This document shows positions 25,212 through 36,308 of a stretch of DNA of 64,000 nucleotides, piece by piece; position 1 is the stretch's first letter; each line of letters begins with the position of its first letter. A model generated the notes under the pieces. It was not told the origin of the DNA, searched no databases, and was given only the letters and a program-made list of their open reading frames with translations. The DNA is from Zygnema cylindricum (taxonomy: Eukaryota; Streptophyta; Zygnematophyceae; Zygnematales; Zygnemataceae), in NCBI GenBank assembly GCA_037447655.1, contig JBBHKE010000154.1:62001-126000 (forward strand). The letters are read 5' to 3'. A program made the translations under genes and the position numbers.

Positions 25212-25217
25212 TTTATA
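25212..25217 (-). promoter_or_regulatory. TATA box of the G8 gene
   Basis: TATAAA reads on the minus strand, in the context cactataaagg, 44 bases upstream of the first start codon (25168). A usual TATA-to-start distance of about 30 bases places transcription start near 25183, leaving a very short leader. The second in-frame Met at 25132 directly precedes the signal peptide and is an alternative translation start. Confidence 0.5.
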
Positions 25218-25431
25218 GTGGCGCAGGAAGGTACAGCTTACCGTACTTTTCATAAATTGCGTTAGTCAAAATCGGCCGACAATTGAATTTACTGACAGGC
25301 TGGCAAAAAGTCCACGATCCTCAAAAGGACAAACAACATAAGCTTTAGAGCAGAAGACTTTATTTCTCGGCTTTGGTACACTGCTACTCGTTATTAGTGC
25401 TTTTTTCCGCCGCTCAAAACATTTTTTCTTT

Positions 25432-25530
25432 GTGCACACTTGTCGGATTGTTAATCGAAGAGCCAATAGGAATGTGAGGATCTTGCCTTCCAATAGCAAC
25501 AGTCGGATTGACCATCCGACAAGTGTGCAC
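25432..25530. repeat. 99-bp foldback with perfect 17-bp ends
   Basis: The left end gtgcacacttgtcggat (25432-25448) is the exact reverse complement of atccgacaagtgtgcac (25514-25530). A related but decayed arrangement lies inside 26835-27020. There is no coding content. Confidence 0.75.
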
Positions 25531-25744
25531 GATCTTACAAATCGTACACAAATCGTACGTTCACACAGTAGAAACGTGGTTGCTGGACGAATATGTGCGA
25601 ACGTGATATTAGATAACCCGATTAGACCCCCTTTTTAGAGCGCACATTCTCATGCGTCCGTGGCTACTAAAACTCATTAATTATACTTTTTCACTTAAAA
25701 AGTAACAATTTTGTACAGTCTGACACTGTCGGTACACCACACTA

Positions 25745-26238
25745 CACCGTGAATCGTAATTAGAGTAAATTAATCTAATTCGGTCGCTCCGACTCTATCA
25801 CATGAAATAGAGTAAATGATTCTAATTGTTTCATTATTCTATTTAAGGTAAAGTTTAATTAGAGTTTTTAATTCTAATATATGTTCGTTTTAAATAGTGT
25901 GGAGTACGGACGACCTCCGACCGTGCAAAATTGTAATTTATAAAGAAAAAAAGTACAAATAATGATTTAATACACGCCGTTATCATGTAACTGCGTTTTA
26001 ACAAACCGCTTAGTGCAAACGTCATAGTGACGATAAACTGTACGTTTTGCCAAATTTTGTACGAATACCTTATTTACAGTAAAGGATATTAGCGTGCCAA
26101 ATTAGAGTACTTCAATAAATTAGAGAAAACTTCATAGTTGAAACAGCTCTATCACATAAATTAGCGTTCATTACTCTAATTTGTTTTTTTAGTTTTTGTA
26201 CTCTAATCTTTTCATTACTCTAATTAAGATTCGCGGTG
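25745..26238. mobile_element. Nested TA-flanked element
   Basis: The element runs from caccgtgaatcgtaattaga to gattcgcggtg, with TA on both sides (25743-25744, 26239-26240). Its interior matches 3717-4333 in the same orientation, including aattcggtcgctc and gtggagtacggacgac. It splits the surrounding element at a point where the uninterrupted relative (around 3287-3300) has a single TA, showing TA duplication on insertion. Confidence 0.75.
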
Positions 26239-26469
26239 TAGTTAACTGATGGCGTACTTCCATTTTGTACGGTACTAAAAATTTAACCCTAAATATAGTA
26301 AAGAAAAATAAAGAATGAACTACGCTAACGGAGAATAAAAATAAAAAAAACGGGACGTAATTAGCGTACACAACGCTAATAAGGATTGGCGGTGTAATGC
26401 ACTGAATCTGTACCAGGGAAACATGTAAGATACCTAGACTGTCCAGTTCACCGTCTATCTCTGAATATA

Positions 26470-26825
26470 ATGTTGGGTATCGGGTAAAATCATATCGCCC
26501 TAATCGCGACACTCGATATATCGATTATCGATCGACCAAAGGCCTTGATATATCGTACCGGGGACAACATAAACCATCGCGATATAACTGCTAAAAGATG
26601 GGTGTCCGTATAAATACAGTACGGACAATCGTACGAACCACCTCCCCCCCCCCAACTGAACGCGCAGCTCGAGGGAGGGGGGGGGGGGGGGGGGGGGGGG
26701 GCTTTGGGAAAAAATATAGGAGAAAAAAAAGTGTATACATCGCAGAAATATCGTGATATTTAGCTTCTCTTACCTAAATTCGGTATATATCGAATATCGG
26801 CAAGTGATCCTTGATACCCCAACAT
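26470..26825. mobile_element. TATCGCGATA-type TIR element, copy 1
   Basis: The left end is atgttgggtatcgggtaaaa. The right end is caagtgatccttgataccccaacat; its complement also begins atgttggg. TA flanks both ends (26468-26469, 26826-26827). The interior is dense in tatatcgattatcgat and atatcgaatatcgg palindromes, and holds an 11-C run and a run of more than 20 G at about 26680-26701. It has no coding frame. Confidence 0.7.
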
Positions 26826-26834
26826 TAGACTATA

Positions 26835-27020
26835 TGCCGCTATTAGTGTTAATGTTCTCCCGTGCACACTTGTGCGATTTTCGGTGGGATACCGCCAATC
26901 GGAAGATGAGAATCTCATAATTGAATCTTGACCGTTAGACTAACAATCCGACAACTCTACACGTAAAAAGCATGCTTTTTATTGTTTTAAGTGGGGAAAC
27001 ACTAATAGCGATACACGGTG
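26835..27020. mobile_element. Short TA-flanked element related to the CACCG family
   Basis: The right end is actaatagcgatacacggtg followed by TA. The left end, tgccgctattagtgttaatg, is decayed but preceded by TA. The interior includes gtgcacacttgtgcgat and aatccgacaac, recalling the foldback at 25432-25530. Confidence 0.5.
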
Positions 27021-27787
27021 TACTTTTAATCTGAGAACTGGACGTTTTATAATGGCCTTTTGTGATAAACAAAGATAGTCTTTACTGTCTTGGGTGACAT
27101 ATGCGTCTGCGAAAATATATAGCAGGATACTGTATGCCAAATAAATTTAATTGATTTGCCATTTTGCCGCTCAACCCCGACGGTCGCGTTTCATAGACAG
27201 AAAACAAAACAGACATCCATACAAAGTTTTGGAAGGTACGACAGTTTTGACTTTTGTCGACATCTTGGCCACCTGTGCTTAATAAATTCACACTTGAAGA
27301 ATCACCCTCGGTTTGCAGTTTAATCGTACAGATCGTACAGTTTTCTGTGTAGATCTACGTACGATTGACACTATAACTGTACGATTTACCCTTAACATTG
27401 GGACGAATTTCTTCAATGCAATTGCCATGTCATATCATCAAAATTCAAAAAATCTGAACTGATTGTCATATCATCAAAATTAAAAAAATCTGAACTGATA
27501 GCCAGCAAATCTGAAAATCCGAAATGTTTTGTCGAAACCCAAAAAAACGAAAACGTTTCAGAGCATTGTCGCTTTGCCATTGGACGTTGACTCCAGTACG
27601 CATCAATCCAATTGACATTACTTGCAAAAAAAACAATGAATAAATACCGCAGGACTCTTTATACTTTCCATTGTCGTTTTCACACTCGTTACCCAGTCCG
27701 TCTGCCTGAAAACAAGTACACTGCACCGTACGATAAATACTTTTGTACTGTCCCTTTTCCTGGCTTCTAATCTTCTCAACAAGAACC

Positions 27788-29935
27788 ATGGCGTCTACTG
27801 TTGCCTTGTTAGGGTTTTTTTGCACGGCAGCCATTTTAGGTCAAACTATGGCAACTCGCCAGCTGGCAATCAGTAATGTGCTGATGTCAGCGTCTGACAT
27901 CACTGCCGCAGCTTCAGCTTCAGGAATTACTTCAGCATCTAATTTAAGTGAGTAATTTTTCGTTTTTTTTCTTTGTTCCCTATGACAAAATCTGTTTTTT
28001 GGAAGGTTTTTAATATTTTCAGACTGCAGTAATATTTAATAGCTGGAGAGGTCGCAGGGAAACCAGGCTTTCTATTAATAAATAACCAACATACTGGATT
28101 TCCAGATATTCAACTCCTAACTGGCCTGCTTTATGATATTTACTGGATCGTATACTACGCTGTTCGTTGAAGCATAACGTAAAAATATTTGCAAAATTGT
28201 CAATTTTAATCGAAATTGAAGACATTTAAATTTATATTGCCAAACGAGAACACATGTTTGTTGCAACTTCATGTGCTAAAGAACTTTTGCACCTTATACC
28301 AGAAAATCACTTATATCGACTTGGCCTGGTCTTAGGTTGCTTTACAGATCATAATATGCAAATTGCATTAGAATGACTGAGTTTTGGTGGAAAATTGCAA
28401 TGTTTGTCGAGTAAAAATTAAATTCTTAGCATGACTTTGTCAGAAAGTCATATTTTTTAACGTCAATCAAAATGTCAGCAGCAAAAGTCATCATACACTG
28501 TGAATTGTTATTAGAGTTAAGAAATTATTAGCTTGAAGTTTATATTGGTAAGTTGATGTTTTTCTGGCAATCACAGGTTTTGAAAACTCAATGGCCATAT
28601 CAAGCGTAAATCTCAATGTCAGGTTTTGTATTTTCTATATGTATATAAACACTTACGTCAGTGTCTCATTGTAATCAGAAAACTGTAGCTTGTTTGATGT
28701 TAGTCTGTGGGTTAAAATATTTTTGGACATTTGCGGCAATCTGTTCTTGCCAGACAACCCAACAAAAACAACAAAAATAACAAAAATAACAAAAAACAAA
28801 CCAAAAATAACAAACTATAAAGAACATTCGTATAAAATAGCTTCAATTTTAATCTTGCTTTTCTGGTTGTATATTTCTGAATTCTAACATTTGTTGGTCA
28901 ATTAATTTATGAAACAAGCTGTTGGTAAATTTGTTGTCCTGACTTCTTGCATTATCCATTCCTCTATTCCATTTACAAATCAATCTGTTTTTATGCCCAT
29001 TTCCCTGACAGTCTTTAATGATTGCAAAAAACTCTTCCAGTTTGATTTCCATTTCCAGATTCTTTGAACTCCAACCCTTTCCGATTCCACATCCTCTGTC
29101 ACCCCCATCTTCTTATCGTAAACATTTTGACAGTTACAACCATTAATTACCCTTTTCCTCTCCATGTTTCTGTTACTGATTCTATAAATGTGCTCATTTT
29201 GACTGCAGATCCTTGCGGTATAGAGATTCCAGGATGGGAAAAACAAAGCTCCACATTCCCTGTAGGAACATTGGAACCTTATTTTGCCCCTACTATTGCC
29301 GTGTGCACCGCAGCCTGTGCAGAAAATTCGTACCGCTGTGCTGCTGTCCTTTGGCAAGACGAGAAAGTCATGCCACTGTCAGGGGCCGCCAAGTGTCAAT
29401 TTGTCAGCGAAATTGGAGGATTCAAAACTACTACGCGACAGGGCGTTGATCTTTACTCACCGTGCAACAGTGAGCACTCTTGTTTTCTTCTCCCGCTTCC
29501 ACTCCCTATATCTCACTCTCCCTCTCCCCCTCTCCTCCTCTCCTCCCCTTCCCCCTCTCCTCCCCCTCCCCCTCTCCCCCCTCCCCCTCCCTCTTGTCGT
29601 CAATCCTGGTTGACTAAGTTGACTAAGTTTACTAACTGCTGTGATTGGTCAACCTGGATGTTGCAGCTGGATGCGGTTCCAAGGTGGGTGGATATGAAGC
29701 CCATTTTGGGACCCTTCCCGTGGGAGTATGGAGCGCTTATTTTGCGGATAGCGTCGAGGGATGCGCGGAAGCTTGTTCAAAAAATGTGCAAAATTGTGTG
29801 GCTGCGATTTGGGAAGACTCTCAGGCTTTCCATCAATCAGACGATGCCAGGTGTCAGCTCGTTAGTATACTTTCCGGATACACGTCACACATGCCACGAG
29901 GAGTGGACTTGTACGTCCGCTGTAGTGCGAACTAG
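27788..29935 (+). CDS. Small secreted protein with two apple/PAN-like modules (3 exons)
   Basis: Proposed exons 27788-27947, 29209-29469 and 29667-29935 encode about 229 residues; both introns are phase 1 with GT-AG ends. Exon 1 encodes a signal-peptide-like start (MASTVALLGFFCTAAILG) and an Ala/Ser-rich linker. Exons 2 and 3 each encode one roughly 85-residue Cys-rich module with the shared pattern CG, TxPVGxxxxYFA, CxxxCxxN, CAAxxWxD, CQxVSxxxG, RGVDLY and a final C. The modules resemble PAN/apple folds, which bind proteins or carbohydrates outside the cell, but ligand and function are unknown. Symmetric phase-1 introns around each module suggest exon duplication. Intron 1 (1.26 kb) carries a partial MITE end near 28494 (tacactgtgaattgttatta). 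The start codon context aaccATGGcg is good. Confidence 0.75.
28757..28815. repeat. AACAAAAAT low-complexity tract
   Basis: An A-rich run with repeated acaaaaat units lies in intron 1 of the apple-module gene. It looks like simple-sequence DNA without further meaning. Confidence 0.6.
29497..29598 (+). repeat. Polypyrimidine tract in intron 2 of the apple-module gene
   Basis: About 100 bp of nearly pure C and T (cccctctcctcc-type units) fills much of the 197-bp intron. It recalls the polypyrimidine intron of the neighbouring G8 gene, where the tract is also on the coding strand. Confidence 0.65.
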
Positions 29936-32133
29936 TTTTGTGAAGAATGTCACTTTTTTCGTATTATGCTCGTTTTTGTTTAATTTGGGTTTTGATGTTG
30001 TACAGGTAGATCTGGACAATTTTAATACTCGTTTGACTGTTTCGATGCTTTGGGTTTAGTGTATATTTCTTTTTGACGGTCGAGGATAAGTGCGACTATG
30101 TGTATGATAGAGGGTCTTTGTACAAATTTGGTGATACAGCTGTACACAGAAGAAATAACGAGGCTTATGAAGTATTTAAGAATAAAGATATGTTTCATAT
30201 AAATATATGATTATTATCAATATAGGGGAGGTTGTCCTATGACAGAGGTTCAGCACAGAAGTGTTCCTGGTGAGAGCTAAACATAGCGTAAGATAAATGT
30301 CGACAGAAACAGTTTTGTTTTCAAAAGAAATTTGGAAGAAAGTTCGAAAAATAGTTAAGAAAGTTGTATTTTGGCGCAAGTTTAATCTATCTTTCGGAGA
30401 AGAGATCAATGGTCCGAGGGATGGCAATAGTCTTCAATGCGTAGAATTCTGTTGAAAGACAGCTGGTAGTAAAAGGCAACTCGGATTGTTGTATCCTTAC
30501 ACTGTTAATAAAGTTTAATAAGATTTCATGGTTCGAATATAATAAGTTTCATGGTTCATTCCCAAACAACAAATTCTTTGTTTACGTATGGATTTAGGGA
30601 AGAGGTCTTTTGTTTGCTTGTTTCTTGGGCGATAACGACCGTTGAGATCGTTATCTTTGATAATAAATTGAGAATGTATCCCTGAAGGTGGTTTGAGAAA
30701 GGAACCATTTATGCTTGCTTTAACCCACAATTCTTTATTCTGAGTTATCAATGGGTATACAAAGACGGACGGACAAAAAAAAGTCAGAACCAAAAAAAAG
30801 GTACAATTTCACTGAGGCAGTAAGTTACTTTGTGATATTCCAATCTGATTTAATGTTAAATTTCATCAGGAAGTCTTTGCGTATTACCTTCGTTTCATCT
30901 GAGAAAGGAAACATATTCAATTGAACATTCAATTATTTTAAAAAACGACCAACCACAGGCTAAATGAAATTTGCTGTCCTTAACCTACAAGAACTCGCTT
31001 TCTCAACCGATGGTCTTAATACCAGAAAGTTAAGGAATAACATGCGGCGTTGAAACTGAGGGTACGGAACGCTCCTCTGAAAAAAAAGATCAGGAGTGTA
31101 AACTTCAACATCCTTAATTACTTAAGCGGAAGCTTTATCAAGAAAGCACAATGGTAAACCATCTGAGTACATGGGAATTAAAAACGAAAAGACAAACACC
31201 GTGAAAGAAACTAACACAAACAAAGGCAAACTTAACACTAGGACATAGAAAATAACAACAAGCACAAAACAAACAACAAAATAACGTACAGTAAACAACA
31301 ACTACCCAACCAGACCTCAGCTTAACAAAAAAACCATTAAAAGCAACCCCTCAAATGGTTGTTGCTTGAAGGTGCTTATCAATAGAGTACCGGTAGACGA
31401 CCAATACAGACAAAAAAATGTTAAATAGATATTAGTAACATGTTTGGTAGCATCAATAAGTTCACTAAATTTTTTTTTATGATAAGGGCGCCATATAAGA
31501 GAGAACACATGGCAGAGCTGGAGAAGAGGGACAAAGTAAAAGGGGAATTGGAAATGAGATTGAAATACTTAAGAAAAGATACAAAATGGAGGAGAGTTGG
31601 GGGATTGAAGCTCCCAGGCTTTAACTTAACATTGATCTTCAGTAATAAATTGGACCTAGGTAAGCAAAAGAAGAAAGGCTTAATGTGGAGGATAAACAGG
31701 AAAAAAAACAAAAAAAAAAACTCAATTCGGCTTTTGTCAGTTATTTCACGTAACTTTGCATGTCGCAGGGAAACATGTTATAAATCGTATCTACTTGGTA
31801 AAACAATTCAAGAATTCATTTTGTTGGTAACTCTCTAGACGTTCCTTGTCCTTCGATCTTTCACATGAAAGGGTGAAAACCTTTACTTGATCTATCTGGC
31901 TGTGTTTTTGTGCGACTGACTCACATGCCTAAACATAAAAAGGATGGTTCAATTAACAATACAAGAGTTGCCTACTAAACGCACAATACTCATAAAAAGG
32001 AGCTCCCTTGAAATGCACGTTATTCCCGGATGAAAGACTGGCACTCTAGATACCTTTTAAGATACTTTGCTGTAATCCAAAACAGTTGTTAAATGGACCA
32101 CGTTTTTTTCTCCTTAACGAACAATGAGCACTA

Positions 32134-32350
32134 CACAGCCAATCGCTATTAGCGTTGTGTACGCTAATCCCGTCCCGCTTTTTTTTTATTTATTCTCAAA
32201 TAGAATTATCCACACTATTTTAAAAAAAGCCCTAATTCCTAATTAGAGTAATCGATTTCTTCCAAAATTTCCAAATTCCCAATTAGCGTACACCACGCTA
32301 AATAATAGTATACGCTAATCAAACGTACACGCTAATAGCGATTGGCGGTG
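32134..32350. mobile_element. Short TA-flanked element of the CACCG family
   Basis: The left end is cacagccaatcgctattagc and the right end is gctaatagcgattggcggtg, with TA outside both (32132-32133, 32351-32352). At 217 bp it is an internally deleted relative of 3135-3692: it shares ttgtgtacgctaat and the attagcgta repeats near both ends. Confidence 0.72.
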
Positions 32351-32506
32351 TACTATGTTTTAGTCCCACCCTCGTCGGTACCATGTACTGTGGTACCTCT
32401 CGACTTCTCATACACCACACTTTCAGTGCCAAAACCTGAAGGTTCTCTCCACTCATATCCTTCCAGCCTACTTACTGATAGTTGGAACATATTATCAAGC
32501 ATAGTT

Positions 32507-32642
32507 CAAATGTGCGAAAACAATTTGAAACACTTGATCCTGTCATTCCAAGTATGGTAGTATACTCGTGAAAAAAATAGGGTAGTATACGCATACAGTA
32601 CAGCTTAGACAATATGGTGTTTTGAACTGTTTTCGCACATTT
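32507..32642. mobile_element. Small TIR element with GTGCGAAAACA ends
   Basis: The left aaatgtgcgaaaaca and right tgttttcgcacatt form inverted ends around about 135 bp. Twice inside occurs gtagtatac. It is related to the TTAA-flanked element at 40417-40536. Its own flanks do not show an intact TTAA. Confidence 0.5.
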
Positions 32643-33389
32643 TGTAAATACTATAGCTGCGAACCAAATGTGGGCAATGCAAAAAGTCCTTGTTCAGATT
32701 GCAGTAAGTGTTGGATTTCACGGCAAACTGACAACCAGTCCAAAAAATTGGGGGGCTATTGATGACTTATCATTAAATAGTACCCAATAAAACTAATTAC
32801 AGGGTTGACACTTGTCAACGTTTTTGCATGCGGTGATGCTTTATGTCATCGAACAACTCAAAATATTCCCTCCATCCGGCAAATGCACACTGAACTTTGT
32901 TGAGGGAGACTCAAAACTCACAAAAAAGACCGTAAACCCAGCCACGACGACTCAGTACTTGGAAGGCAGGCCTAATGTCATCTTAGTCTGTCAGAAGACA
33001 GTCTGGCAAAAACAGAGAGAAAAATCAACAGAAAGGGTCAACAGGAAAATGAGAAACCATTTCAAACTGATAAAGAATAAGGTAACCAACAAAGGAGAGG
33101 GACATATGATCAGCAAAATATCTACTACAATGATTTAAAGTCTACCATTGACAGCTGACAGTTGCCAGTCGGCTTCGGAGATGACTGACCCACTGCTCTC
33201 AATAACCCTTCTTCCCAGGTTCGTTCCTTGAAGCTTACTAGAGTCTGTTGGTGTCAAAATCAACTAACATTCATCACAATGCAATTGGATTGCCCACTCT
33301 CATATAGCAAGAACAATATACACAGCTCTGCCAGATTAATTGTGGGAATTGGTGAATGTAGTAGTCTTCGTTACCTGTTAGGCTTGGAA

Positions 33390-33926
33390 CTATTTAAGTT
33401 CGTAGGTACTTTGATTTCCCTTAGGACTCTCATCTTTAGTTACAGCATTCACACTAGGCACAGAATTCTCGCTCATATGTTTGGAAACGTCTTCTTGGTC
33501 AGGTAAACTCTGTAAAAACATGAGTAAAACAGGGTCTGGCTAAACATTTGAAGTTGCAAATAAATCGTTGTAGTGTGCCATATCAAACGACTATACTGAT
33601 TTTTTTAAAAACAAAACAAAAAGTTATTCTTCACATGATATAGCCGATATTCTTCACAAAATAAGAGTTCCTTAGCACATAACACAACAAGCAGAAAAGA
33701 CAGCAAGAAAATTAAAAAAGCCTCTTGAAAATCATGTGCAAAACCAGTTGTTGGTATAACATCGCTCGAGCTCACAATTTTAAGTTCCCAAAAAGATGAC
33801 ATGCTGAAACATATTATTCAAGTACAAAGTTCCAGTTTTGCATACCAAATCAGGCTTATAAATGTTGTGCACCACAGCAGCTCCCCCGAGCAGTGACGCC
33901 AATGCAACAGCATACGAGCGAAACAT
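33390..33926 (-). CDS. Brawnin/UQCC6-like mitochondrial microprotein (2 exons)
   Basis: Exons 33926-33846 and 33509-33390 encode 66 residues, joined in phase 0 with a GT-AG intron of 336 bp. The N-terminus MFRSYAVALASLLGGAAVVH followed by NIYKPDL matches the hallmark of Brawnin (C12orf73/UQCC6): a short hydrophobic segment with ASLL, VVH and a (Y/F)-x-PDL motif just after it. In vertebrates Brawnin sits in the inner mitochondrial membrane and is needed for complex III assembly; the same role here is inference. The remaining 39 residues are hydrophilic and not recognised. Each exon alone is too short to stand out. The stop is TAG at 33390-33392. Alternatively it is a plant-specific small membrane protein with a chance match. 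Confidence 0.62.
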
Positions 33927-35429
33927 GACGTCACCAGATCTTGTCCAGCCTCAATGTCCTATTATGGTACGCCGAGGAACATTGTTGACAAAAAAGTAAG
34001 GAAGATAGAAGAAATTATACAAATTAAAATGCACAAATTAGTTTACATTTTTTGATTTTGTACTGAATGATTAAGTATGATAACGATTTGCACATTTTGT
34101 TCCATGGTTTCCCAAAATAGATATCCTTAACATCGCTGTATATGTAAAAAATTCTACATCCGATTGTATGTATAAAATTGCACACACTTGAAAGGTGCCA
34201 GTTCCACTTGCCAATCACCTTATCACAATAAGCTCATAGGGTAACTATATTACTATTGCTGGCGAATCGCACATTTTTCTGTACGAATACTATGGGGACT
34301 GCACCAGTAACGCCAGTTACAGGCCTCGTATAATTCCCCTTTAAGTGAAATAAAAACCTACTGAGCTTCAGCTGGTCGTTCAAGAGTTGAATAAAGAGCA
34401 TACAGTGCACTCTAGCTTGAAGAGAAAACGGCTCGGGAGAGATAATGAGAAAAGTTTGGGCAAATTCCAAAAAAATATAAAGCAGAAATATACCTACAAG
34501 TTACAACTGAATGAAGTAACAGCAAAGGAATTCCTCGCAAACGCCTTATGATTCAATGGTAATCAAAGTCTTGTAGAGAAAATAATTAAAATTTCAGCTG
34601 ATATTAGACAGAAACGTAAAAAAAATATTCTGACAACCGAAAAAATGCCTCTTGCTCGGCAACAATAGTTTGCTATTTGAAATACAGTTACCGCACTATT
34701 ACATACAATTAGAGCCAAATCTGCATAGATAAGGACCTGGAAGTTTTAAAAATGAAAACGTTAAACTGAAAAGAGGAAAAACATAGCAGGGTGAACCAGG
34801 AAGATAGGATATCCAGGATTGAGAGAGGGCCGACAAGGATGGGACAAAAGAATACAGTACGGTAAGGGAGGGATACGTCATTTTTTGATATACTGACGAC
34901 TGTACAGTTCACGTCTGGTATCAGAAGGTTCCGAAATCTGTACCGTAAATAAAGTTCACACGAACCGACCAGCAAAAAGTACAAACGAAAAGCTTGTGAT
35001 AGCACTCGACCCGGTTCAGTTTGGTTCGGTTCTGTTTCGGTGTGTGCAATACAGTATGGGTTTCGAACATAGTTCAAAAGTAGGCGTTTTTATGGTAGGC
35101 CTTTGGTCGACGCCTTTATCGTAAGTTGTGTTATGGGCTTTTCATGTGATCTTCTTAGATCGCTACTTTGATCGGCGACCGTCGATCGTTCGAACTGACG
35201 GTGTAAATAATTTTTTTTGGTCCGAATTTTTTAATTGGTCCAATTTTTGGTCCGAATGTTTAATTGGTCCGAATAGGTCCGAAACTCCGAATCCAATATG
35301 GATCTTAAGGTCATATTGTATGTTTTGCATACAATAGGCATATTGTATGGGCCTACTTTCACATACTTTTGAACTATGGTTCGGTTTGGGACCGGTATTC
35401 ACGATATAGTGCATATACCAAATGTTGTA
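33927..35429. other. Intergenic region upstream of the Brawnin-like gene
   Basis: No gene is supported. Between about 35205 and 35285 the phrase ggtccgaat recurs four times with attggtcc spacers, a small diverged tandem repeat. Open frames on the minus strand at 34700-35080 lack conserved features. Confidence 0.4.
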
Positions 35430-35437
35430 CCGTATAT

Positions 35438-35873
35438 CAGAGGTCGCAAACGGTCAACCGAAACCGTGACCGACCGTTAACCGACCGCCCGCGTCGGATC
35501 CGGAACGGATTCGGTTGCCAAATTTGGGGGGCCGGGCGGATTCGGGCGGTTGATTCACAGAAAAAAAAAAAAAAATCGGTTACGGTCGGGTAAGCAAAAA
35601 ACGAAAAAAAATGAAAATTTTGTACTCTCCATACAATCCAACATTATTGTACTTTGAACTCTTGTTATCGTGGAAGGTATACGAGAGATGTACCACTAAT
35701 TTTGTACTTATTCGGGTACAGGCGGGTACGGGTAGTCGCGAGAATCGAGTTTCGGTTAACGGTTAACAATTTTGGAGCATGACATAACTCAGTCAGGCGT
35801 CGGGTACTCAGATTTTGAAAAAAAAAAAATGGTCGGTTTCGGTTATCTAAACTTTTGACTTTTGCGACCTTTG
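35438..35873. mobile_element. Non-autonomous hAT-type element with 8-bp target duplication
   Basis: Terminal inverted repeats are cagaggtcgcaaac on the left and ttttgcgacctttg on the right. Immediately outside, the 8-mer ccgtatat is duplicated exactly (35430-35437, 35874-35881). An 8-bp duplication and CA-G-type ends are the signature of hAT elements. The interior is rich in ggtttcggtt/aaccgaaacc phrases and has no transposase frame, so it would need an enzyme supplied elsewhere. Confidence 0.8.
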
Positions 35874-35900
35874 CCGTATATGACATGTCACATGTAATTA

Positions 35901-36308
35901 GTGTTGTGTATCGAGGGCGACTTGCCAATATTCGATATGTACCTAATTTTGGGCTACCCGATAATCGATATATCGAGGAGCTCAATATCGCGTTCTTTGG
36001 GCGATATATCAACCGATATTACGATATATTTATATCGCGATATATCAAAGTGACGCTAGTCAAAAAAAATTCGAAAGCCCTCGTGGCGCGCGCTTAGTGG
36101 GGGGGGGGGGATCTTCCGCGTGATTCATCGTACGATTCACCGTACTATTTACCGTACTACAGCTGTACGGACAGCGACCTCCTACCAAATATATCGCGAT
36201 ATAATTTGTTGGTCCCGGTGCGATATATCGAGACCTCTGACCGGTCGCTAATCAATATATCGAATATCGAATTTATCGCCATAAAATTTTACCCGATACA
36301 CAACATTA
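35901..36308. mobile_element. TATCGCGATA-type TIR element, copy 2
   Basis: The ends are gtgttgtgtatcg and the complement of atgttgtgtatcg, with TA on both sides (35899-35900, 36309-36310). Blocks such as cgataatcgatatatcgagg and atatcgcgatatatc repeat within it. A 12-G run lies near 36098. It shares end and palindrome structure with 26470-26825 and 42264-43040. Confidence 0.68.

Larger units (their letters stand above)
25379..26394. mobile_element. Composite TA-flanked element carrying a nested element
   Basis: The right end is ggattggcggtg followed by TA (26395-26396). The left end is a decayed cactgctactcgttattagt preceded by TA (25377-25378). The segments 25545-25742 and 26241-26394 match the reverse complement of the element at 3135-3692, in order. 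Between them sits a second element (25745-26238). The leftmost part also holds the foldback at 25432-25530, so the outer boundary on that side is less certain. Confidence 0.6.
29936..33389. other. Intergenic region without recognised gene
   Basis: Apart from the two small elements at 32134-32350 and 32507-32642, nothing gene-like was seen. A phrase atggtaaaccatctgag at about 31150 recurs near 37460 and, more diverged, near 56060. The part just below 33390 is probably the 3' untranslated region of the Brawnin-like gene. Confidence 0.4.

Noticed and set aside
31440-31838. Lys-rich open frame
   Set aside because: The composition reflects A-rich sequence; there are no conserved motifs, splice context or neighbours to support it.
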